Assembly: GCA_964609085.1 (NCBI GenBank)
Contig: CAZSRZ010000133.1
Span: 1-13,571 of the forward strand
Length of the DNA: 13,571 nt
Direction of reading: 5' to 3'
Source of the DNA: JANPLG01 sp964609085
Lineage (GTDB): Bacteria; Armatimonadota; SYMT01
A program made the position numbers and the translations under genes. The notes beneath the pieces were generated by a model, which did not search any database, had not been told where the DNA came from, and was given only the letters and a program-made list of their open reading frames with translations. Positions 1-6,070 of the stretch are shown here, in pieces (position 1 is the stretch's first letter; each line of letters opens with the position of its first letter).

Positions 1-6
1 GCCGAA

Positions 7-176
7 GGCACGCGGGACGCTCCCGGTCACGCACACCGAGCGTCATCGATGGACCCGTCCGGGGTACGTGGTCGAAGAATCCCGAGTGCCTCGGGACTCC
101 GTCACAAGACGGAGGGCGAGTCCGCTATCGAGCGGGGGATTCCCGATGGCTAAAAACCGGCGTGCAAAACCGTGCC
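7..176 (+). ncRNA. Structured RNA resembling HEARO/IscB omega-RNA
   Basis: The sequence can be folded by eye into a multi-branched RNA. GGCACG (7-12) pairs with CGTGCC (171-176) as a closing helix. Inside it lie a 7-bp stem 16-22/38-44 with an inner GGT/ACC extension (25-27/35-37), a weaker hairpin 53-56/62-65, a perfect 7-bp hairpin 80-86/90-96, a perfect 7-bp hairpin with an ACAA tetraloop 97-103/108-114 stacked directly on the last, and a 6-bp hairpin 121-126/131-136. An A-rich unpaired segment (about 145-169, with AAAAA and CAAAA) precedes the closing strand. None of the three frames over the segment gives a recognisable protein. A closed multi-hairpin RNA directly upstream of an IscB-like N-terminus is the arrangement known for HEARO, the omega-RNA of IscB nucleases, in which the guide lies 5' of the RNA; here that would be outside the window. 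That a structured RNA exists is fairly well supported. The family assignment is inference; the exact 5' end is unknown. Confidence 0.5.
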
Positions 177-187
177 ACTAACAGGGG

Positions 188-350
188 TTGAAAGCTGTGC
201 CATCCATTCCCCTGTGTGGCCTCTGTCGGACGACCTCCCGCCCAGGATGGCCAGAGGCCATGCGTTCAGCCCTTCCGAGCCGCGACGCCCCTTGGACGGA
301 GATGCCTCCCCTCTGTGTCCGCCGAGTCGCGTTCATTTACGTTCCGGGCC
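188..350 (+). pseudogene. Decayed N-terminal (PLMP-domain) remnant of an IscB-like nuclease
   Basis: No frame is intact, but two frames joined by one frameshift resemble the start of IscB. In the frame of position 214 the translation is VWPLSDDLPPRM (214-249), comparable with the VFVLSxxGRPLM that opens IscB. After an apparent 8-nt insertion (250-257), the frame starting at 258 gives PCVQPFRAATPLGRR and later SFTFR (333-347). These fit the IscB pattern P-C-x-P-x-R-A-x-x-L-L-x-x-G-R followed by P-F-T-I-R. Order and spacing agree to within one or two residues, and the piece lies just downstream of the structured RNA, where iscB normally begins. The RuvC, bridge-helix and HNH regions are not visible, so the gene would be a dead fragment of about 55 codons. 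A possible original start is TTG at 188 (LKAV). The alignment comes from memory of the family, without a search, and chance similarity is possible. Confidence 0.33.
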
Positions 351-665
351 GGTATCTGGCTCGGGCCCCTCACCCCACACCTCGCGATGTGTGGCCGCCG
401 TTCCCTAAGGAAATCATTGCATAGGTTTCTACTGCGGGATTTGAACCTGCTGGTTGTATGCGCTGCGAGGCGCATGTGCGTCGCCCTTCGGCCCGCATGG
501 CCTGGGCCTCGCCGTGGAAACCACCCCTGCAACTTGCCGGAGACCGTCCGTGATATCCTCTGGGCCGATACCCGTGCCGGACCGGCCGGCTCTGCGAACC
601 CGGCAGGCGGCGGCGGCCACTGACTCGACGCTCGTCTGCTCCCAGCCCTTCGCGAAGTCACACCT
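351..665. other. Intergenic region upstream of murJ, no gene recognised
   Basis: Open frames run through this stretch on both strands because the DNA is GC-rich, but none gives a recognisable protein. The one clear local structure is a hairpin with a perfect 6-bp stem ATGCGC/GCGCAT (458-463/470-475) and a 6-nt loop. GGCCC/GGGCC near 498-516 could form another weak stem. I see no well-spaced -35/-10 pair; TTGCCG with TATCCT about 14 nt later (around 535-560) is too close to be convincing. The murJ promoter is presumably here but cannot be placed. Confidence 0.4.
458..475. repeat. Perfect 6-bp hairpin in the murJ upstream region
   Basis: ATGCGC at 458-463 is followed by the loop TGCGAG and by GCGCAT at 470-475. 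No T-tract follows, so it is not a typical intrinsic terminator. It may be a leader-RNA hairpin or part of the decaying mobile-element remnant upstream. No function can be assigned. Confidence 0.3.
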
Positions 666-2411
666 TTGCCCTCGAAGTCTCAGCCACCGACTCCCGCCCC
701 GGCCGAGAGCGCCGCCGACGCCCAGCAAGGGGTCGGTCGCGCTGTCGGCTTGATCAGCATCATGGTGCTGTTGTCGCGGCTGCTCGGCTTCCTGCGTGAC
801 GCCATCATCGCCGGCTACTTTGGGCAGAACGCGATCACGAGCGCCTACCTGTACGCCTTCACCCTGCCGGACACCCTTTGGAACCTGATCGCGGGCGGGG
901 CCTTCTTCGCGGCGTTCGTGCCGGTGATCACTCACTACATCACCCAGGGGCGGGAGCAGACGGCGTGGCGGGTTTACAGCATCGTCACCACTTTCCTCTT
1001 CTGTGTGCTCTCGGTGGTGATCCCGCTGGCGTGGATCTTTGCGCGTCCGCTGTTCGAGCACTTCCTGGCGCCCGGCTTCGGCAACCTCTACGACGCAGAC
1101 GGCCGGTTGCTCCGCCGCGACTACGCCGAAGTGCCGGGCTTTGGCGTGGTGCACCCCCTGACGATGGCCGTGGATATGACCCGGATCGTGCTGCCCGCGC
1201 AGTACTGCTTCTTCCTCGGCACGCTGATGATGGGCATGCTCCAGGCGCGGAAGCAGTTCCTGATGCCCGCGCTCGGCCCTGTCTTTTACAATCTCGGGAT
1301 CATCCTGTCGGGCGTCTTCCTGAGCCGCTACCTCGGGATCGCAGCGTTTTCCTGGGGAGCGCTCGGCGGCGCGATCTTCGGCAACCTGCTATTGCAGATC
1401 TGGGCGATTCGGAGAATTGGCGGGCGATTCCGGCCCAGCCTTCGCCTTCGACATCCCGGTGTGCGGCAGTGCGGGCGGCTGGTGCTGCCGGTCATCTTCG
1501 GCGTTTCCCTGCCGCAGGTCTCCGCCATCGTCAACGGCATCGTCGTCGCCGGAGTGCCGCAGGCGAAGACGATCCTGGAGTTCAGCAACCGGCTGATGCA
1601 ACTCCCGCTCGGCATCTTCGGTCAGGCGATCGGTATCGCCGTGCTGCCTACTCTCACTCAGCAGGCGACCACCGGCGACATGCAGGCGTTCCGTCGGACC
1701 CTCAACTACGGGCTGCGTCTGGCGCTGTTTCTGACCATCCCGGCCTCGGCCTTGATCTGCGCCCTGGCCCGGCCGCTGATTACCCTGGTTTACGAGCATG
1801 GTGCCTTCACCCGTACGGACACGCTGGAGACGGTGATGCCGCTCGTGCTCTTCTCGGTCGGCGTGGGGGCCTGGTCGGCGCAGTCGGTGCTGGCTCGAGC
1901 GTTCTATGCCACCGGGTCAACCTGGACGCCCGTCATCGCTGGGAGCGCCGCCACGCTCCTCGTCTACGCCCCAGCCAACCTCGTCCTCTCCCACGTGTTC
2001 AACGTTCCGGGCACCTCGCTGCTGGCACGCGGACCGGCGCTGGCGACATCGCTCGCCGCCGTGGTCAACACGGCCGCACTCGTCTGGATGGCGAATCGAC
2101 AGTTTGGGGGTATCAATCTCCCACGCCTGACTCGGTCCGTCATGCGCACCACCCTCGCCTCCATCGTGCTGGCCCTGGTGGCCTATCTGGTGCATGGGGC
2201 GCTGGCAGGCCGGCTCTCCGTTCTGTCCAGCCCGAAGTTGACGGCGCTGGCGGAACTCTCCGTCGCGTCCGTGGCGGGGCTGATTCCCTTCCTCGTACTC
2301 TGTATTCTGCTCGGCAGCCGGGAGCTTCTGGATATACTCCGGCTCGTGCGCCGGCGTCGGGCCGAACCGCCCACTGCCGCGGGCACGCCTGCGCCCGACG
2401 AACGGGATTGA
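666..2411 (+). CDS. murJ: Lipid II flippase MurJ (MVF/MviN family)
   Basis: MurJ moves the peptidoglycan precursor lipid II across the inner membrane and is a member of the MOP exporter superfamily. The 581-residue product has the family's usual size and a hydrophobic profile consistent with about 14 membrane helices. Its N-terminal LSRLLGFLRD (from about residue 37) is the MurJ signature, with the conserved Arg and Asp of helix 1. It is followed by AGYFG and by the family-typical stretch ending in GGAFFAAFVPV. Residues before about 30 are a Pro/Ala-rich cytoplasmic tail and the C-terminus is basic. The start is the TTG at 666, the only usual start codon between the in-frame stop at 621-623 and helix 1; no Shine-Dalgarno sequence is evident. 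The HAD phosphatase gene begins 9 nt after the stop. The assignment is firm at family level. The exact start is uncertain. Confidence 0.93.
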   Translation: MPSKSQPPTPAPAESAADAQQGVGRAVGLISIMVLLSRLLGFLRDAIIAGYFGQNAITSAYLYAFTLPDTLWNLIAGGAFFAAFVPVITHYITQGREQTAWRVYSIVTTFLFCVLSVVIPLAWIFARPLFEHFLAPGFGNLYDADGRLLRRDYAEVPGFGVVHPLTMAVDMTRIVLPAQYCFFLGTLMMGMLQARKQFLMPALGPVFYNLGIILSGVFLSRYLGIAAFSWGALGGAIFGNLLLQIWAIRRIGGRFRPSLRLRHPGVRQCGRLVLPVIFGVSLPQVSAIVNGIVVAGVPQAKTILEFSNRLMQLPLGIFGQAIGIAVLPTLTQQATTGDMQAFRRTLNYGLRLALFLTIPASALICALARPLITLVYEHGAFTRTDTLETVMPLVLFSVGVGAWSAQSVLARAFYATGSTWTPVIAGSAATLLVYAPANLVLSHVFNVPGTSLLARGPALATSLAAVVNTAALVWMANRQFGGINLPRLTRSVMRTTLASIVLALVAYLVHGALAGRLSVLSSPKLTALAELSVASVAGLIPFLVLCILLGSRELLDILRLVRRRRAEPPTAAGTPAPDERD

Positions 2412-2420
2412 CACCCAGCC

Positions 2421-3137
2421 ATGCCGATCAGGACACTGTTCTTCGACCTCGACGACACCCTGCTGGAGACCCATGAGGCGCATGTCGCGGCCATGGATCT
2501 GGTCAGCCGCACCATTTCCGCGATGGCCCCAGCGTGGCCGCCCGAGGTGGTGGCACGGCGCGCCACGGGCATCTATCTTGAGCTTGAAGCTGAGATGGAG
2601 CGAGGCGAAGTCCATTACGAAACGCAGATGCCGTTTCGGATCAAGACCTGGGCGCAGACGCTCCTGGCCTTTGGCTTGCCTGCGGACACTGCCGAAGAGT
2701 TGGCCCACCTTTATCTCCGCGTGCGGCGGTCGCACTACCGGCTCTACCCGGACGTGGCCCCCACTCTGGACGCCCTGAAGGCTGAGTACCGACTGGGCAT
2801 GATCACGAACGGGATCAGCGACCTGCAGCGCGAGAAGATCGCGGCGACGGGACTGGAGCGCTGGTTCGAGACGATCGTGGTGAGCGGTGAGGTGCGGAGT
2901 TGGAAGCCCGACGCCGGCATCTTCCGCCACGCGCTGGCGGCGGCCGACGCCCGCCCCGAGGAGAGCGTGATGCTGGGCGACAACCTCGCTCGCGATGTGG
3001 CCGGCGCGGCCGCGCTCGGCGTTCACACCATCTGGGTGCGACGGTATGACCATCTGCTCCCCGTCGATACGATCTCGCCCGGTCACACCCTGCGTGACCT
3101 TCGCCCACTCCCGGAACTCATCGCCGCCTGGCAGTGA
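2421..3137 (+). CDS. HAD-superfamily hydrolase, subfamily IA (YjjG/phosphoglycolate phosphatase-like)
   Basis: This is a cytoplasmic, Mg-dependent phosphatase of 238 residues, typical for HAD subfamily IA with an alpha-helical C1 cap. All four HAD motifs are visible. Motif I is FFDLDDT, with nucleophile Asp9 and acid/base Asp11. Motif II is MITNG, around Thr129. The motif III lysine is Lys162 in SWKPD. Motif IV is GDNLARD, with Asp187 and Asp192. The helical cap lies between about residues 18 and 110. The ATG at 2421 comes 9 nt after the murJ stop, and the ParB-like gene follows after 24 nt, so the three genes are probably co-transcribed. Subfamily IA includes nucleotidases such as YjjG, phosphoglycolate phosphatases and other small-metabolite phosphatases. 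The sequence alone does not decide the substrate, so no gene symbol is given. Confidence 0.9.
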   Translation: MPIRTLFFDLDDTLLETHEAHVAAMDLVSRTISAMAPAWPPEVVARRATGIYLELEAEMERGEVHYETQMPFRIKTWAQTLLAFGLPADTAEELAHLYLRVRRSHYRLYPDVAPTLDALKAEYRLGMITNGISDLQREKIAATGLERWFETIVVSGEVRSWKPDAGIFRHALAAADARPEESVMLGDNLARDVAGAAALGVHTIWVRRYDHLLPVDTISPGHTLRDLRPLPELIAAWQ

Positions 3138-3161
3138 GCCCTCGTCACCCGGTTACCCCCC

Positions 3162-4232
3162 ATGCCAGACACGGTTACAACCCACGTTGCCCTGCGAGAC
3201 CTCGTCCTGCTTCAGGAGCTGAGCCCGCGAACGCGGCTGAATGAGGAGACGGTCGTCCGCTACATGGAGTCCTACGCCGCGCTGCCGCCTATTCGGGTGC
3301 AGGCGGGGACGAACACCGTGGTGGATGGCTTCCACCGCGTGGAGGCAGCCACGCGCCTCGGCCTGGAAAGGATCGCGGTCCACGCAGAGCCGATCGCGGA
3401 CGAGGAACTCCGGCTCGTCGCCGGTCTGAGCAATGTCCGCCACGGTCAGCCCCTCACTCGCCAGGAGCGGAATCGTCTCGCCGTGGCTCTGGTCGGGACG
3501 TTCGGACGCACGCGGGACGAGGCAGCGGAGTTGCTCGGCATCAGCACGGCTGCCGTCACACTGGCCCTGCGCGAACACCAGTTCAATGAGCTGCTTTCGG
3601 AAAAGCTCGGGGCCCCGGTGCAGGTGATCAATTCCGCGCACGTCCGCGCCCTCTACCGGGTCGGGCCGGAGCAGCGGGAGCGGCTGCTGGAGGTGGTGGT
3701 CAGCAAGGTCGACCAGGATGGCCGCCCCTATCCCCTCACCGGCGCCGAACTTCGTGCGCTGGTCGACCGCATGCTGGATCCGGCCACACCCACTGCGGAG
3801 CTGAACCGGTTGTTTAGCGACCCAGAGGCACGCCCGCGGGTGGCGTCGAGTGCGGCGGCGACCGCCGATGCGACGGAGGCCACCCCGACCGGCGAAAGCC
3901 ACGCCAGACCGTGGGAAACCGAGTGGCAAAGCCCTCTGAAGGGGGGCGACACCGAAGCCTTTGAGCGAGTGCGGGCGGTGGACGAGCAGTTGAACACCAG
4001 TTGGGGCCCGCAATCCCCGGGCGACCGCCCCGTCCGCGAGCAAACCACGGCCGACGACCCCGCCTACAGCACTTTTTGGGGGCAGGCCGACGCGCCGGGA
4101 CCGGAGAACCGGATGCTCGAACGAGTGCACGCAGCGTCACGGGCTCTCTCGGAGCTGCTCCCGCGTATCGAGCCGCCCGATGTGCGGGATCAGGTCCGGG
4201 CCGTACTCGCGCTCCTCAGCTCCATCGGTTAG
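3162..4232 (+). CDS. ParB-like N-terminal domain protein with HTH (orphan, no ParA nearby)
   Basis: The 356-residue product starts with a ParB/sulfiredoxin-like fold (about residues 5-95). Its box II has the form VVDGFHRVEAA (53-63) in place of the GERRxRA of true chromosomal ParB. A conserved-looking box III-like segment SNVRHGQPLTRQER (90-103) follows. A helix-turn-helix lies at about 116-138 (GRTRDEAAELLGISTAAVTL). Residues about 205-310 look like a disordered linker rich in Thr, Ala, Pro and charged residues, and the last 40 or so form an amphipathic helix that could oligomerise. There is no parA and no recognisable parS cluster nearby. The protein is therefore more likely a ParB-fold DNA-binding regulator or an accessory protein than the segregation ParB. 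It is probably in an operon with murJ and the HAD gene. Fold assignment is confident; function is unknown. Confidence 0.8.
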   Translation: MPDTVTTHVALRDLVLLQELSPRTRLNEETVVRYMESYAALPPIRVQAGTNTVVDGFHRVEAATRLGLERIAVHAEPIADEELRLVAGLSNVRHGQPLTRQERNRLAVALVGTFGRTRDEAAELLGISTAAVTLALREHQFNELLSEKLGAPVQVINSAHVRALYRVGPEQRERLLEVVVSKVDQDGRPYPLTGAELRALVDRMLDPATPTAELNRLFSDPEARPRVASSAAATADATEATPTGESHARPWETEWQSPLKGGDTEAFERVRAVDEQLNTSWGPQSPGDRPVREQTTADDPAYSTFWGQADAPGPENRMLERVHAASRALSELLPRIEPPDVRDQVRAVLALLSSIG

Positions 4233-4275
4233 GGAGCGGGAGACGATTGCCCTGTCCGCTTTGCCGGGTCTGGTT

Positions 4276-4289
4276 TGACCCTTGGGTCA
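4276..4289. promoter_or_regulatory. Perfect dyad TGACCC-TT-GGGTCA upstream of the sulfatase gene
   Basis: TGACCC (4276-4281) and GGGTCA (4284-4289) form a perfect inverted repeat with a 2-nt spacer. The symmetry extends outwards as GGTT / AGAACC if one base is bulged. An extra GGGTC at 4266-4270 could instead pair with the left arm, giving two mutually exclusive hairpins. The site lies about 165 nt before the sulfatase ATG. It may be a transcription-factor operator or a leader-RNA switch. The symmetry is directly seen; the regulatory role is inferred. Confidence 0.35.
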
Positions 4290-4436
4290 GAACCCATCCC
4301 CACGCGGCCGACGGAGCGATGCGGGGCGCGGAGGTTTTCCGACGACGACCCCGGTCCCCGGTGGGGCAGGTGGGCCGCTCCGTACTGCGGAATCTGACAG
4401 AGTCGTGCCGGTCTTGCGGGTCGTGGCGGCCCGGCT

Positions 4437-4443
4437 GGGAGGG
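4437..4443 (+). promoter_or_regulatory. Shine-Dalgarno sequence deciding the sulfatase start
   Basis: GGGAGGG lies 9 nt before the ATG at 4453. It is the clearest ribosome-binding site on the plus strand here. It supports starting the sulfatase directly ahead of its signal peptide and not at the upstream in-frame start at 4282. Confidence 0.6.
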
Positions 4444-4452
4444 CGAGGGCTG

Positions 4453-5979
4453 ATGAGATTCCGGGCGGATCGGGGTCGGCTGGGAGTGCGGGGCTGGGCA
4501 GGGTGGTGGGTGATCTTGTTGGCGCTGACGACTGCCGCCGGGCATGGTCAGGCGCAAACCACGCAGGCTGGCAAGACTCCTGAACGGCGCAATGTTCTCT
4601 TTATTGCGATAGACGATCTAAATGACTGGGTAGGATGCCTGAATGGCCATCCACAGGCCTTAACGCCCAAGATGGACGCCCTCGCCCGCAGAGGGACGCT
4701 GTTCGCCAACGCGCACTGCCAGGCCCCGCTTTGCAACCCTTCGCGAACCAGCGTCCTCAGTGGGCTGCGTCCATCGACCACCGGTGTCTACGGGCTGCTC
4801 CCCGGTCCTCGGGCCGTCGACCGGCTGCGCGACCGGGTGATGCTGCCCCAGGCCTTTGCCGCGGCCGGCTACTCTACGTTCACAAGCGGGAAGATCTACC
4901 ACGACGGCGCGATTGCCCGCGAGGCTCGCGCACGGGAGTTCCAGGAGTGGGGGAGCGATGGGCCGATGTCCTATCCGGCACGGAAACTGGTGGAGACCCC
5001 CGACCCGATCCGCGCTATGGACTGGGGCGTCCACCCCGAGCGTGACGAGGAGCAGGGGGACTGGAAGATCGCCGACTCCGTCATCGATCGACTGCGTAAT
5101 CTTCCGCCCGGCCGCCCCTTCTTCGTGGCTGCGGGCTTCCGGCTGCCGCACGTACCGTGCTTCGCATCGCAGAAGTGGTTCGACCGCCTACCGCCGGACG
5201 ACGTAAAGCTGCCGACCGTATTCGACGACGATCGGGACGACGTCCCGGAGTTCGCATGGTTTCTCCACTGGAAGCTGCCGGAGCCGCGACTCTCCTGGCT
5301 CCGCAAAGCGGGGGAGTGGAAGCCGCTCGTGAGGGCCTACCTCGCCTCGACGACTTTCATGGATAGCCAGGTCGGGCGGGTTCTGGATGCCCTGAAGGCG
5401 AGCGGTCACGAGCAGGACACGATCGTCGTGCTCTGGTCGGATCACGGATGGCATCTGGGTGAGAAGGGGATCACCGGCAAGAACTCCCTCTGGGAGCGAT
5501 CCACGCGGGTGCCGCTGATAGTCGCCGGGCCGGGAGTGTCGCGGGGCCGTCGATGTGCGTCGCCCGTCGAGTTGCTCGATCTCTATCCCACCTTGATGGA
5601 GCAGTGCGGCATCGCCGGTCCCACCGATCTGGAGGGACATTCGCTGGTGCCGCAACTGCGGGACGCCGCGGCCCCCCGGCGTTGGCCGGCACTGACCACG
5701 GCCAATCAGGGCAACACCGCCGTCCGGAACGAACGCTGGCGTTTCATCCGCTACGCCAACGGCAGCGAGGAGCTGTACGACCATCGCTCCGATCCGTCGG
5801 AACGGGTCAATCTGGCCGGACGGCAATCCCTGGAGGCCGTCCGCGCGGGACTGGCTCGGTGGCTGCCCGCCAACGAGGCTCCGCCTGTCCCCGGCAGCAA
5901 GTACCGCGTGCTTACTCGCGAAGGCGGGCAGTGGATGTGGGAAGGCGCCCCGATTCTGCCCGCGGAGAAGGTACCCTGA
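4453..5979 (+). CDS. Exported type I sulfatase (iduronate-2-sulfatase/choline-sulfatase-like, S1 family)
   Basis: The enzyme is predicted to hydrolyse sulfate esters, probably on polysaccharides, outside the cytoplasm. The product is 508 residues from the ATG at 4453. It begins with an Arg-rich n-region and a hydrophobic core (about residues 15-30), a signal peptide. IAIDDLND (51-58) carries the first metal-binding aspartates. The active-site motif CNPSR (Cys94-Arg98) fits the C-x-P-S-R sulfatase signature in which Cys is oxidised to formylglycine. Further on, WSDHGWHLGEKG supplies the second metal-binding Asp-His pair, and GKNSLWE the Lys typical of iduronate-2-sulfatase-like members. The C-terminal part (ELYDHRSDPSERVNLA) is also characteristic. 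It stands alone on its strand and converges on the TPR gene. No formylglycine-generating enzyme is in the window. The family is certain; the sugar substrate is not. Confidence 0.93.
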   Translation: MRFRADRGRLGVRGWAGWWVILLALTTAAGHGQAQTTQAGKTPERRNVLFIAIDDLNDWVGCLNGHPQALTPKMDALARRGTLFANAHCQAPLCNPSRTSVLSGLRPSTTGVYGLLPGPRAVDRLRDRVMLPQAFAAAGYSTFTSGKIYHDGAIAREARAREFQEWGSDGPMSYPARKLVETPDPIRAMDWGVHPERDEEQGDWKIADSVIDRLRNLPPGRPFFVAAGFRLPHVPCFASQKWFDRLPPDDVKLPTVFDDDRDDVPEFAWFLHWKLPEPRLSWLRKAGEWKPLVRAYLASTTFMDSQVGRVLDALKASGHEQDTIVVLWSDHGWHLGEKGITGKNSLWERSTRVPLIVAGPGVSRGRRCASPVELLDLYPTLMEQCGIAGPTDLEGHSLVPQLRDAAAPRRWPALTTANQGNTAVRNERWRFIRYANGSEELYDHRSDPSERVNLAGRQSLEAVRAGLARWLPANEAPPVPGSKYRVLTREGGQWMWEGAPILPAEKVP

Positions 5980-6070
5980 CCGTCGGCCGCATCCGCCAGT
6001 GTGACCTCTCCCAGCTCTCAATCATCCCGACAGGTCGCGCTCCCGGTTCGGGGTGCCCGCCCCTGTTCGG
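5980..6070. other. Short convergent intergenic region
   Basis: The sulfatase (plus) and the TPR-peptidase gene (minus) converge here with 91 nt between stops. A bidirectional terminator would be expected, but I see only weak GC stems (for example GGGG/CCCC around 6050-6063) and no T-tract on either strand. Confidence 0.4.

Larger units (their letters stand above)
4233..4452 (+). other. Leader/intergenic region before the sulfatase
   Basis: These 220 nt separate the ParB-like gene from the chosen sulfatase start. The sulfatase frame stays open back to 4282, but that extension is Pro/Gly/Arg-rich and would place unrelated sequence ahead of a clear signal peptide, so I treat it as non-coding. 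It holds a perfect 14-nt dyad at 4276-4289 (listed separately). No convincing -35/-10 pair or terminator with a T-tract is visible. Confidence 0.45.

Noticed and set aside
7..176. RNase P RNA, tmRNA, SRP RNA or cobalamin riboswitch
   Set aside because: Their hallmark conserved stretches (for example the RNase P GAGGAAAGTCC, the tmRNA tag region and T-arm, or the SRP tetraloop core) are absent.
1..180. C-terminus of a TnpB-like transposase overlapping the structured RNA
   Set aside because: None of the three plus-strand frames shows the CxxC...CxxC zinc finger or RuvC motifs, and the placement fits an RNA upstream of iscB better than one at the end of tnpB.
430..450. tRNA-like T-arm on the minus strand (GGTTCAAATCC as the complement of GGATTTGAACC)
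   Set aside because: The T-stem has a mismatch, and no acceptor, D-arm or anticodon stem can be paired at the right distance. At most it is a chance match or a tRNA fragment.
1917..3086. Long minus-strand open frame across murJ and the HAD gene
   Set aside because: Its translation is rich in His, Arg and Gly without any domain, and both plus-strand genes beneath it have clear family motifs.
4282..4452. Longer start for the sulfatase adding 57 residues
   Set aside because: The extension is Pro/Gly/Arg-rich and precedes a normal signal peptide. The ATG at 4453 has a GGGAGGG ribosome-binding site.
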